Shown here: in pieces, positions 44,051-52,897 of the stretch | How the letters are laid out: every line of letters starts with the position of its first letter | Position numbering within the stretch: the stretch's first letter is position 1 | Program-made: the position numbers and the translations under genes | The notes under the pieces: model-generated | What the model saw: only the letters and a program-made list of their open reading frames with translations | Database searches by the model: none | Told to the model about the DNA's origin: nothing | DNA from: Fervidibacter sinensis | Lineage (GTDB): Bacteria; Armatimonadota; Fervidibacteria; Fervidibacterales; Fervidibacteraceae | Length of the DNA: 64,000 bases | Assembly (NCBI GenBank): GCA_032161045.1 | Contig: JAVHTH010000016.1 | Direction: 5' to 3' (one strand)

Positions 44051-45699
44051 ATCCCTTGCAACGCCAACTGGATAGCAGTTCGGACAATGGGGTTTCTTTC
44101 AGATGTCAGGTGCGTCTTCAAGATTTCTTCAGCGCCAAGTTTGCCCAGAGCGACTACCGCTTCCCTTCTCACTTCAGGCGCTTTATCTTCAAGGGTTCTT
44201 TCAAGTGCTGCAATTGCTCTTCGGTCGCCGATTTCTCCCAAAGCCCATGCAGCCATTGAGCGAATTTCGGGTTTTCGGTCCTCTAAGCCTTCAATCAACA
44301 GTGGGACAGCCTCTCTCGCTTTCAAGCGACCAAGCAGCCTGAAAGCCCGCAACTTTGTCGCCGTTCGCTTCGCCCCGTCCATGATGGCGGGAATTGCCCT
44401 TTCGCCAATGTTTTCCAATGCCCACTCCGCATGCGCTTGAACCCGTTCGCTTTTATCTGCCAATGCTCGCACAAGTTGAGGAGCCGCTCTTGCGTAGCGA
44501 AGTTTACCAAGGGATGCTGCTGCAACTGCTCGGACATTTTCGTCTTCGTCCCGCAATGCTTTGAGCAAAATTGGCACAGCCTTAGGGTCACCAGTCTCTC
44601 CCAAAGCGGCGACTGCACCCCATCGTTGGAGTGAGTCCTTGCTCTGAGCCGCTTCAATTAGCAAGCGAGTCGCTGGCTTGCCAATTGTCCTTAACGCCTC
44701 AACCGCAGCGGCGCGAACTTTTTCGTCGCTTGACTTCAGTTGGTCAATGAGGAACTTAATGCCTTGCTCGTTTCCCATTTGCCCCAACGCTACTGCTGCT
44801 GCCAACCTCACCGGCATCTCTTCCTTTCTATTTTCCATGACTTCCCGCAACGGACCAACCGCAAACTTCGCGCCAATGTTTCCGAGCGCATAAGCGCATG
44901 CGCTGCGAACTTCAGGATCAGCGTCTTTTTGCAGTTTGTCAATCAAGTCTGGTGTCGCTTTTGCATAGCGAAGTTCACCGATGTAACGAGCCATATCTCG
45001 TCGGATGAGTCGGTCGGAGTTTTCGCGAAGGTCTTTGCGGAAACCTTCACAGATTTCCCGGAACGCTTTTTCCGCTTCTTTCCTCGCGATTTCTGGACCT
45101 TCTTCCTGAACCTTAGCGATCGCTTGCAACGACCATTGCCCCAACTTGACCAAACCGTTAACAGCGGCTTGACGGATTTCAGGATGCGGGTCACTTAAGC
45201 CCTCAACGAGATAGGGCAGAACTTCCTGCAAGAAAGGAGGCGCATCGCGCCCGCCGGGACCAGCAAGCGCTTCCAAAGCAGCGGCGCGAACTTCAATGAC
45301 TTCGTCGTTGAGCATTTCCATCAGAGGCTTGACCGCAAGGGGGCTTCCGAAAACACCTAAAGTCTGGGCTGCAGCCTTCCTAATTTCCGGGTCTGGGGAT
45401 TTCGTGATGGCTGCGATGTTTTCAATAACTGTCAAGCGCTTAAGGTGCGCCAAAACCCTCAGTGCTCCCAAAACGACTTTCTTGTCCTTCTCCTTCAGCA
45501 ACTTAGCGAATTCGGGAGCAGCAATGTCGGCGTAATCTTCAAGTTGCTTGCGAAATTCTTCCTTTTCGGCAAGCGACGGGTTCGCTCTCAATTCTGCAAC
45601 CCAGTTGGCGACTTTCGCCCTTTTCGCTTGCTCGCTTTCACCGCATCCAAACAGTGAGAGAACTGCGACGAATGCTAAAAGCAGCACCCAGCAACGCAT
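44047..45699 (-). CDS. HEAT-repeat lipoprotein
   Basis: 550 residues. The signal peptide ends in LSLFGC, a lipobox with the cysteine at residue 19, so a lipid-anchored protein is predicted. The rest is about 14 PBS-lyase-type HEAT repeats (ALRVLAHLKR, VRAAALEALAG, VRRAALEALRTIG-like units such as VRAAAVEALRTIGKP). These form a long superhelical scaffold with no enzyme motif. AAGGAGGCGG precedes the ATG. It is the first gene of a two-gene unit with the TPR protein and is divergent from clpB. Confidence 0.88.
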   Translation of the reverse strand: MRCWVLLLAFVAVLSLFGCGESEQAKRAKVANWVAELRANPSLAEKEEFRKQLEDYADIAAPEFAKLLKEKDKKVVLGALRVLAHLKRLTVIENIAAITKSPDPEIRKAAAQTLGVFGSPLAVKPLMEMLNDEVIEVRAAALEALAGPGGRDAPPFLQEVLPYLVEGLSDPHPEIRQAAVNGLVKLGQWSLQAIAKVQEEGPEIARKEAEKAFREICEGFRKDLRENSDRLIRRDMARYIGELRYAKATPDLIDKLQKDADPEVRSACAYALGNIGAKFAVGPLREVMENRKEEMPVRLAAAVALGQMGNEQGIKFLIDQLKSSDEKVRAAAVEALRTIGKPATRLLIEAAQSKDSLQRWGAVAALGETGDPKAVPILLKALRDEDENVRAVAAASLGKLRYARAAPQLVRALADKSERVQAHAEWALENIGERAIPAIMDGAKRTATKLRAFRLLGRLKAREAVPLLIEGLEDRKPEIRSMAAWALGEIGDRRAIAALERTLEDKAPEVRREAVVALGKLGAEEILKTHLTSERNPIVRTAIQLALQGM

Positions 45700-46082
45700 T
45701 TCACTCCGCCTCCTTGCTCTGTTCCCTGCGAGGGAAAATACCGCAATGAATGATAAAGCATCCGAGCGATTTCGTCATGTGGTCAGCAAAAGCAACTCAC
45801 AACGCAGCATGCAGGCGATAGTGCTAAAGAAACCTTCTCCCTTGCAAACGCTCAAAGGAATTGGGAGTTGTTGAACCAAATGCGCCGAGGCATAATTTGG
45901 GGCAATAACGGGTAAACACAAAACGGCTTCAGGCGCTTTCCCCGAATGCGGCGGGTTCCCCAATGCTTTGCGGCGTCGCCCTTTATCGGCGACGCCTGTA
46001 ACGCATACTGGCAATTCGCGCATCAAACATTCGTCGGGGACAAGCCCCGACGCTACAATCAATCTTGATGAGGTGATGTCGC
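45700..46082. other. Intergenic region between divergent HEAT lipoprotein and clpB genes
   Basis: 383 bases with no supported gene. It holds palindromes: GGCGTCGCC pairs with GGCGACGCC at about 45972-45993. A 20-base core GGGACAAGCCCCGACGCTAC (46037-46056) also occurs in reverse orientation at 51241-51260. The core runs into TACAAT (46054-46059), which could act as the -10 of clpB. No CIRCE-type inverted repeat was found. Confidence 0.55.
46037..46056 (+). repeat. Dispersed 20-base repeat core, copy 1
   Basis: GGGACAAGCCCCGACGCTAC is identical, on the opposite strand, to 51241-51260. In both places it sits in an intergenic leader and includes an inverted repeat, GTCGGGG with CCCCGAC in this copy. 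Confidence 0.7.
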
Positions 46083-48695
46083 ATGGATTTGAACCGCTTC
46101 ACGGTGAAAGCGCAAGAAGCCTTGCAGGCTGCCCATAGCATCGCGGTGGAGAGGCGAAACCCCGAACTTACCCCGGAGCATTTGCTCGTCGCTTTGCTCC
46201 GCGACCGAGACGGCATTGCTGTCCGGGTTTTGCAAAAACTTGGTGTCCCTGTTGACACTTTGCTACGCCGAGCGGAAATGGAAGTCCGCCGGTTGCCGCA
46301 AACTACGACTGCGACCCAAGTTTACTTGAGCCAAAGGTTGCTCAACCTGTTCAACCGAGCCGAACAGCAAGCGAAAGAGTGGCGCGATGAATACATCAGC
46401 ACCGAACATCTGCTTCTGGCGCTCGCCCAAGATGACGGTCCGGCAGGTCGTATTTTGCGCGAAGAAGGTGCTGCGCCCCATGCTTTGCACCAAGCCATTT
46501 TGTCCGTTCGCGGTCCTCACCGAGTCACCGACCAAACTGCAGAAGAGCGCTATCAGGCATTGGAACGGTTCGGTCGCGATTTGACTGAACTTGCACGACA
46601 AGGCAAACTTGATCCCGTTATCGGTCGCGATGAAGAAATTCGCCGCGTCATCCACATCCTTTCGCGCCGAACGAAAAACAACCCTGTGCTCGTCGGCGAT
46701 CCCGGTGTCGGTAAGACCGCAATTGTTGAAGGTCTGGCACAACGGATTGCTGCTGGCGATGTCCCTGACAGTTTGAAGGACAAGCGAGTTGTTCAACTTG
46801 ACATCGCTTCCATCTTAGCAGGAGCAAAATATCGCGGCGAATTTGAGGAACGGTTCAAGGCTGTGCTGAACGAAATCATCGCTTCTGAAGGACGCATCAT
46901 CGTCTTCATTGACGAGTTGCACACGGTTGTAGGTGCTGGCAGAGCGGAAGGGACTGTCGTTGACGCAGCCGATATGCTCAAACCTGCTTTGGCTCGCGGC
47001 GAGTTGAGATGCATCGGCGCGACAACCCTTGACGAATACCGCAAGCACATTGAAAAAGACCCAGCCCTTGAGCGTCGTTTCCAGCCCGTGTATGTCGCTG
47101 AGCCGACCGTTGAGCAAACCATCGCGATTTTGCGCGGGTTGAAAGAACGCTACGAAGTCCATCACGGCGTCCGAATCAAAGACAGCGCTTTGGTCGCAGC
47201 AGCCGTCCTATCTCACCGCTACATCGCCGACCGCCACCTGCCCGACAAAGCCATTGACTTGGTTGATGAAGCGGCAGCGAAATTGCGCATGGAAATTGAC
47301 TCCATGCCAACAGAGATTGACGAAGTTGAGCGGCGCATCCGACAATTGGAGATTGAGCGAGTCGCTTTGAGCAAGGACAGCGATGACCCTGTCGCCCGCG
47401 AACGACTTGAAAAGTTAGAGCGCGAGATGGCTGAATTGCGGGAGAAACTTGAAGCGCTGAAGGCGCAATGGCAAATGGAGCGGGAAATCATCCAACGCAT
47501 CCGACAACTCAAAGAGCAGATTGAGCAAACTCGGTTTGAGATTGAAAAAGCCGAACGCGAATACGACTTGAACCGAGCAGCCGAATTGCGCTACGGTCGC
47601 TTGCCAGAACTGCAAAAGCAATTGCAACAGGAAGAGCAAAGGCTTGCCGAAGTCCAGAAGAACGGGCGATTGCTCAAAGAAGAAGTTGACGAAGAGGACA
47701 TTGCCGAAGTCGTTAGCAAATGGACGGGCATCCCAGTCCACAGGTTGATGGAAACCGAAGCAGAAAAATTGTTGCACATGGAAGAGCGACTCAAGCGTCG
47801 TGTTGTCGGTCAAGACCACGCCATTGAAATTGTCGCCAACGCTGTCCGAAGAGCGCGAGCGGGCTTGCAAGACCCGAACCGACCAATTGCAAGTTTCATC
47901 TTCGTTGGTCCAACGGGTGTTGGTAAAACCGAGTTGGCAAAAGCGCTCGCTGAGTTCCTGTTTGACGATGAGCGGGCTATGATTCGCATTGACATGAGCG
48001 AGTATCAGGAGCGCCACAGCGTCGCCCGTTTGATCGGTGCGCCGCCGGGGTATGTTGGCTACGAGGAAGGCGGGCAGTTGACGGAAGCGGTTCGCCGCCG
48101 ACCTTACAGCGTTGTGCTGTTTGACGAAATTGAAAAGGCACACCCAGAAGTGTTCAATGTCCTGCTGCAAGTTTTGGATGACGGACGCTTGACAGATGGC
48201 AAAGGTCGCACCGTTGACTTCCGCAACACACTCATCATCATGACCAGCAACATCGGCACTGAATTCATCACCGAATTTGACACTCCTGACCGAATCCGCG
48301 ACAAAGTCTGGGATGCTTTGCGCCGCTCCTTCCGCCCTGAGTTCCTGAACCGTATTGACGAAGTGATTGTCTTCAACCGACTGACGAAGGAACACATCCA
48401 GCAGATTGTTGACTTGCAATTTGAACGGCTCAAGCAGCGAGTTGCCGACAAGCGTGTAACGCTTGAGTTGACAGAAACTGCGCGGGCGAAACTGGCGGAG
48501 TTAGGTTACGACCCGACCTTCGGCGCTCGTCCACTGCGCCGAACGATGGAGAAGCACATCGCTAACCCGCTGGCTAAAATGGTCATCAGCGGGCAAATCA
48601 AAGAAGGCGACCATGTGAGGATTGACTACGACGAAAATCGCGGCGAATTCACCTTCACTATCGCTCAACGAGTGGAAGCAGTTGCAGCAGCGTGA
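46083..48695 (+). CDS. clpB: Disaggregating chaperone ClpB
   Basis: 870 residues, ATG with GAGGTGA. Clp_N double repeat (about 1-145) begins RFTVKAQEALQAAHSIAVER. AAA1 has Walker A GDPGVGKTAIVEG and Walker B IVFIDELHT. The coiled-coil M domain (about 400-530, rich in Arg/Glu/Gln) distinguishes ClpB from ClpA/ClpC. AAA2 has GPTGVGKTELAKAL, VVLFDEIEKAHPEVFN and sensor-2 GARPLRRTMEKHI. With DnaK it resolubilises aggregated proteins; heat induction is expected. Confidence 0.97.
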   Translation: MDLNRFTVKAQEALQAAHSIAVERRNPELTPEHLLVALLRDRDGIAVRVLQKLGVPVDTLLRRAEMEVRRLPQTTTATQVYLSQRLLNLFNRAEQQAKEWRDEYISTEHLLLALAQDDGPAGRILREEGAAPHALHQAILSVRGPHRVTDQTAEERYQALERFGRDLTELARQGKLDPVIGRDEEIRRVIHILSRRTKNNPVLVGDPGVGKTAIVEGLAQRIAAGDVPDSLKDKRVVQLDIASILAGAKYRGEFEERFKAVLNEIIASEGRIIVFIDELHTVVGAGRAEGTVVDAADMLKPALARGELRCIGATTLDEYRKHIEKDPALERRFQPVYVAEPTVEQTIAILRGLKERYEVHHGVRIKDSALVAAAVLSHRYIADRHLPDKAIDLVDEAAAKLRMEIDSMPTEIDEVERRIRQLEIERVALSKDSDDPVARERLEKLEREMAELREKLEALKAQWQMEREIIQRIRQLKEQIEQTRFEIEKAEREYDLNRAAELRYGRLPELQKQLQQEEQRLAEVQKNGRLLKEEVDEEDIAEVVSKWTGIPVHRLMETEAEKLLHMEERLKRRVVGQDHAIEIVANAVRRARAGLQDPNRPIASFIFVGPTGVGKTELAKALAEFLFDDERAMIRIDMSEYQERHSVARLIGAPPGYVGYEEGGQLTEAVRRRPYSVVLFDEIEKAHPEVFNVLLQVLDDGRLTDGKGRTVDFRNTLIIMTSNIGTEFITEFDTPDRIRDKVWDALRRSFRPEFLNRIDEVIVFNRLTKEHIQQIVDLQFERLKQRVADKRVTLELTETARAKLAELGYDPTFGARPLRRTMEKHIANPLAKMVISGQIKEGDHVRIDYDENRGEFTFTIAQRVEAVAAA

Positions 48696-48724
48696 GATTG
48701 AAGAAGGGGAACAAATGCTATGTA

Positions 48725-48755
48725 GCGAGCACCGGGCAAACGCCCGGTGCTTCGC
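48725..48755. terminator. Strong hairpin between clpB and convergent kinase-like gene
   Basis: GCGAGCACCGGGC (48725-48737), loop aaac, then GCCCGGTGCTTCGC (48742-48755). This is a stem of about 13 pairs with a one-base bulge, 30 bases after the clpB stop. TTT follows on the plus strand. Position between convergent genes suggests bidirectional termination. Confidence 0.75.
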
Positions 48756-48823
48756 TTTACAAGGGATGAGCATCAGCGACAATCAAATTCGTTCAGGTCA
48801 AAGGTTGGGTGAGGATGTTGTGT

Positions 48824-50989
48824 TTATCCTTTCGCTGCCTTGAGTTCAAACCAAAACCGACTTCCTTTCCCAACTTCGGACTCAACGCCTATTCGCCCGT
48901 TCATCCGCTCAACTGCTGTCCGAACAATTGTCAACCCAAGCCCCATGCCAGAGTATTCCATCCGCTGCAGCCTTTCAAACAGTTTGAAAATTCGCTCTCG
49001 GTCTTCTGGCGGGATTCCAACCCCGTTGTCCTCAACCCAAACTCTCACCCACTCGCCCCGTTCCTCAGCCCAAATCCGAACTTGCGGAGTTCTATCAAGT
49101 GGGACGAACTTAATGGCGTTTGCAACAAGGTTTTGAAGCACTTGAACCAAAGCAGTCTCTTGAGCCATGACTTTCGGGAGCGGACAGTGAACTTGAATTT
49201 GTGCGCCACGCTCTTCTATCAGTGCCAAGAGTTGCTCAAGGACAAACTTAACGACTGAGTCAAGGGCAATCGGTTGCAAAATCATCTCCCCTGCCCTCAT
49301 CCTTATGTAAGTCCTCAACTCGGTTATCATTTGGCTCAACCGTTCACACGAACGAGCGATGCGCTGAAGGAAATCCTTGCCTGTCTCGTCAAGTCGGTCG
49401 CCGTAGTCTTCAAGCAACGCCTGAGCGAACCCGTGAATTGTCATCAGCGGGGCTCTGAAGTCATAGGCGAGTGTGGCAACAAAATGCTCCATCTCAGCGT
49501 TGGCTCTTTCAAGTTCCTTCGTTCGCTCAGCGACCATTTCTTCCAAGTGCTCAGTGTAAATCCGAACCTCTTCTTTCAACTTTGCCTGCAGGAAAGCGAC
49601 TGCCAATTGGTGGGCGATTTCAGATGCCGCTTCTATGTGCTCTTGAGTGTATGCGTTCGGTTGCTCAGCGCCTATGACCAAGATGCCGATCAAATTTCCA
49701 TTGGCTCTCATCGGCAGTGAGAGCATTGAACGGATGCTCGCGTCCCATATAGCACTGAAAATTGAAGGCAATTCGCCCCAAGCGCTCACATCGTGGATGT
49801 AAATCGGTTCGCCCTGTTGAAGTGCGGTTATGACCTCAAGTATACCCTTCAAAGACAGCCTCATTGCCGATTTGAAAGTCTCGCCCACTGTCGGGTCTTT
49901 AACCAGAAACTCAACTTCCATCTTGTCCCAGTTCGTCAGCATGACTGAAATCCGCTTACAAGGAAACAATTCACGGATGCGGCAAAATGCCATCCCGACG
50001 ATTTCCTCAATCGGCTTGGACTCAAGGATTGCCCTGTCAATGGCTCGCAAAAGTTCAAGGCGCTTTGAGTAGCGGGTGAGCATTTCTTGCATTCGCTTCA
50101 ATTCGGTTATGTCATGGGCGAGCGCAATAACAGCGAGTTGACCTTCAAGTTCAATCAGCGTTGCGGTGTAATCAACCCACTTTTCCTCGCCTGTCTTGGT
50201 GACGACCTTGATCTCGTATCTCGGCGGGACAGGTTCGCCCCTTTGGCGGGCTAAACCCCGTTCACGAACTTGTTCTTGCATGTCTGGGTGAACGAAATCC
50301 CAAAAGTTCATGGAAAGAAGTTCGTCAACGGAATAGCCTAAAAATTCAGCGGCTCTGGGGTTAGCGTAAATTATCTTCGTGCCTTGAAAGACGATGATTC
50401 CGTCGGGAGCGTTTTCAACGACTCGCCTGAACTTCTCTTCACTTTCACGGAGCGCTTGCTCAATCCGCTTTCTCTCGGTGATGTCTTGAACCATGATGGC
50501 GATGTAACGGGCAACGCCTTGATCGTCTCGGACGACCGCAGCAGTTAGTTCTGCCCAAATGACCGTCCCGTCTTTGCGGATGTATCGCTTTTCCCGTCGG
50601 TAACTTTCCCGCTTGCCTTCAACCAATTCGCGAAAAAGGCGAGCACCTTCCTCACGGTCGTCAGGATGAGTTGGGTCAATTTGTGCAAGTTCTTCTTCGG
50701 AGTAACCGAGCATCTCGCACATCGTTCGGTTAACCCTGATTTGGCGACCTTCAGGGTCGTAAATACCGATGCCAAGTGGGTTGGATTTGAAAATCAACTC
50801 GCAGGCTTCGTAGATTTCTTGAAGTTCCACCTGTCGGGAAGCGATGGTGTCAAGCATTTTGTCAAGGGATGAAGCGAGTCGCCCAAAGTCGGTTTCATCG
50901 TGGGGTAAGTTCGTCCGAGCATTCAAATCGCCAGAAGCAAAGCGCTCAATGACTTCAATCAATTTGTCAACGGTAGGTTGTCGCTCCAT
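48824..50989 (-). CDS. PAS-PAS-GAF histidine-kinase-like protein with Tyr at the H-box
   Basis: 721 residues, ATG with AGGTGAAG upstream. A HAMP-like segment (1-50) without a membrane helix is followed by PAS (about 60-180), PAS (about 183-305), GAF (about 310-470), HisKA (about 495-555) and HATPase_c (about 600-720). The ATPase boxes are intact: NLVANAIKF (N), DNGVGIPPED (G1), GMGLGLTIV (G2). The H-box, normally SHDLRAPL, reads AYDFRAPL. Codon TAT at 49463-49465 gives Tyr509 in place of the phospho-acceptor His. Autophosphorylation on this site is not possible; it may be a pseudokinase, partner or sensor. No response regulator is adjacent. Confidence 0.9.
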   Translation of the reverse strand: MERQPTVDKLIEVIERFASGDLNARTNLPHDETDFGRLASSLDKMLDTIASRQVELQEIYEACELIFKSNPLGIGIYDPEGRQIRVNRTMCEMLGYSEEELAQIDPTHPDDREEGARLFRELVEGKRESYRREKRYIRKDGTVIWAELTAAVVRDDQGVARYIAIMVQDITERKRIEQALRESEEKFRRVVENAPDGIIVFQGTKIIYANPRAAEFLGYSVDELLSMNFWDFVHPDMQEQVRERGLARQRGEPVPPRYEIKVVTKTGEEKWVDYTATLIELEGQLAVIALAHDITELKRMQEMLTRYSKRLELLRAIDRAILESKPIEEIVGMAFCRIRELFPCKRISVMLTNWDKMEVEFLVKDPTVGETFKSAMRLSLKGILEVITALQQGEPIYIHDVSAWGELPSIFSAIWDASIRSMLSLPMRANGNLIGILVIGAEQPNAYTQEHIEAASEIAHQLAVAFLQAKLKEEVRIYTEHLEEMVAERTKELERANAEMEHFVATLAYDFRAPLMTIHGFAQALLEDYGDRLDETGKDFLQRIARSCERLSQMITELRTYIRMRAGEMILQPIALDSVVKFVLEQLLALIEERGAQIQVHCPLPKVMAQETALVQVLQNLVANAIKFVPLDRTPQVRIWAEERGEWVRVWVEDNGVGIPPEDRERIFKLFERLQRMEYSGMGLGLTIVRTAVERMNGRIGVESEVGKGSRFWFELKAAKG

Positions 50990-51438
50990 GTGTCTTCACC
51001 TGCCAATGGAGCAATTTCATATCGTGTTGTCAACAAAAATCATGACATTGTAAAGCGAGTTTTGCGAGATTCCTGCTAAGCAGAGCGCTACCTCGTTCCT
51101 CCTTTGCAACCGCGCAGCGATGATGCCGTGATGAATTCCGGTTGGAAATCGCAAGACAGGGGCTTTGAAGAAAGCCTTTGCCGGCTCAACTACAGCCTTT
51201 ACAACCGTCGCCCACCAACGGCGGCACTGCGAACGAATTGGTAGCGTCGGGGCTTGTCCCTGACGGTTGTTTAAACGACCGTCGCCCACAGGGAGCGATA
51301 GTCAAATTTCAGGTTCAAAAGCGACCCTTGCCCATAAAAAGGCGATGCCACATTTTTCGGTTCCAAAACGACCGTCGGCATGAACTTTATTTTCACAAAG
51401 CCACGAACATTGCTGCTGCAAATTTTGCGATAAGGTCG
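50990..51438. other. Intergenic region downstream of glnA, with short repeats
   Basis: 449 bases without a supported gene. ACAACCGTCGCCCAC (51201), ACGACCGTCGCCCAC (51275) and ACGACCGTCGG (51368) form short direct repeats. GTAGCGTCGGGGCTTGTCCC (51241-51260) is the reverse copy of the 46.04 kb repeat. No terminator with a U-tract was found for glnA. Confidence 0.5.
51241..51260 (-). repeat. Dispersed 20-base repeat core, copy 2
   Basis: Reverse complement of 46037-46056. The flanks are partly conserved (GTCAGGGAC here, GTCGGGGAC there; CTACCAAT here, CTACAAT there). Confidence 0.7.
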
Positions 51439-52869
51439 TCAAGCGTCAAAGTAAAGGTAGAACTCGTAAGGGTGAGGGCGGATGTTGACTTCATCTGCTT
51501 CCTTGCGCTTCAGGGAAATCCAAACCTCAAGCACATCGCGGGTAAAGACATCGCCACGAAGCAAAAATTGGTGGTCTTGCTCCAATGCGTCCAAAACGGC
51601 GTGAAGCGAACCGGGGAGCGATTTTATCGCTCGTCGTTCTTCTGGTGGAAGGTCGTAAAGGTTTTTGTCCATCGGTTCTCCGGGGTCAATTCGGTTGATG
51701 ATTCCGTCAAGACCTGCCATCAACATCGCAGCGAACGCCAAATACGGGTTGCAAGAAGGGTCAGGCGGTCGGAACTCAATCCGTTTCGCTTTCGGGCTGC
51801 GGGAGTAAACGGGGATGCGAACGCAAGCGGAACGGTTGCGTTGCGAGTAGGCGATGTTGACAGGTGCTTCATAACCGGGAACCAAACGGCGATAGGAGTT
51901 AGTTGTCGGTGCGCAAAAAGCAAGTAGTGCTGGTGCATGCCTCAATAAGCCGCCAATGTAGTAGCGAGCGATTTCCGAAAGTTGGGCGTAACTGCGCTCA
52001 TCGTAAAACAGGTTGGTGTCGCCTTTCCAAAGGCTTTGATGCGTGTGCATTCCAGAGCCGTTGTCGCCGAAAAGGGGCTTAGGCATAAATGTTGCGACCA
52101 GACCGTTTTGGCGGGCAACCATCTTGACAATGTATTTGTAGACCTGAAGTTTGTCCGCCATGCGGACCAAAGTGTCGTAACGCAAGTCAATTTCGCATTG
52201 CCCACCTGTCGCGACTTCATGGTGGTGAACTTCGGTTGCAACACCCGCCTTTTCAAGGGCAAGCACAATCTTTGACCTAACATCTTGCAGGGTGTCTGTC
52301 GGTGGGACGGGGAAATAGCCTTCCTTGTGACGGATTTTGTAGCCCAAGTTCGGCTGCTCATCGCGACCGCTGTTCCAAATCCCTTCGCGACTGTCAACCC
52401 TGAAAAAGCCCTCGTTTGCTTTGTAATCGTAACGGACATCATTGAACAGGAAGAATTCAGCCTCAGGTCCCCAATAACTTCGGTCGGCAATGCCCGAAGC
52501 GATAAGAAATTGCTCCGCTTTCTTAGCGATGTAACGCGGGTCGCGGCTGTAAGGCTCTCTGGTGACTGGATCAAAGACATCGCAGATTAACACCAGTGTC
52601 GGCACTTCCAGCACTGGGTCAATAAATGCGGTGTCTGGGTCGGGGACGAGAATCATGTCGCTCTCGTGAATTTCTTGAAAGCCACGAATGGACGAACCAT
52701 CAAACCCGACACCTTCCTCAAACAATTCCTCGGTCAACTCCCTTGCGGGGATGCTGAAGTGCTGCCAAGTGCCAAGTAAATCCGTGAACCTCAAGTCAAC
52801 GATTTGAATCCCCGCTTCGCGAACCATTCGGATGACATCTTGCGGTGACCTTGAATTTCGCTTCGTCAC
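51439..52869 (-). CDS. glnA: Type I glutamine synthetase
   Basis: 476 residues from the GTG at 52869 with AAAGGAGGG; the open frame runs 16 codons further upstream without a site. Gln-synt_N is at about 10-95 and the catalytic domain follows. Blocks seen are DGSSIRGFQEIHESDM, the metal-site GPEAEFFLF, HHEVATGGQCEI and PGYEAPVNIAYS. NLYDLPPEE near residue 385 matches the adenylylation-site region of GSI-beta enzymes, so covalent control by an adenylyltransferase is possible. It makes glutamine from ammonium, glutamate and ATP. It lies 28 bases after amt, so the operon is amt-glnA, controlled by the leader at 53960-54150. Confidence 0.96.
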   Translation of the reverse strand: MTKRNSRSPQDVIRMVREAGIQIVDLRFTDLLGTWQHFSIPARELTEELFEEGVGFDGSSIRGFQEIHESDMILVPDPDTAFIDPVLEVPTLVLICDVFDPVTREPYSRDPRYIAKKAEQFLIASGIADRSYWGPEAEFFLFNDVRYDYKANEGFFRVDSREGIWNSGRDEQPNLGYKIRHKEGYFPVPPTDTLQDVRSKIVLALEKAGVATEVHHHEVATGGQCEIDLRYDTLVRMADKLQVYKYIVKMVARQNGLVATFMPKPLFGDNGSGMHTHQSLWKGDTNLFYDERSYAQLSEIARYYIGGLLRHAPALLAFCAPTTNSYRRLVPGYEAPVNIAYSQRNRSACVRIPVYSRSPKAKRIEFRPPDPSCNPYLAFAAMLMAGLDGIINRIDPGEPMDKNLYDLPPEERRAIKSLPGSLHAVLDALEQDHQFLLRGDVFTRDVLEVWISLKRKEADEVNIRPHPYEFYLYFDA

Positions 52870-52897
52870 GACGATCCCTCCTTTAGTGGGTTTTTTT

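Noticed and set aside
45775..46062. Minus-strand frame upstream of clpB
   Set aside because: It runs through palindromic repeats. The peptide VASGLVPD recurs at 51.2 kb only because the DNA repeat is shared.
46000..46082. CIRCE heat-shock operator before clpB
   Set aside because: No TTAGCACTC-N9-GAGTGCTAA-like dyad is present; the inverted repeats there belong to the dispersed element.
47415..48419. Long open frame antisense to clpB
   Set aside because: Shadow of the conserved second AAA domain on the plus strand.
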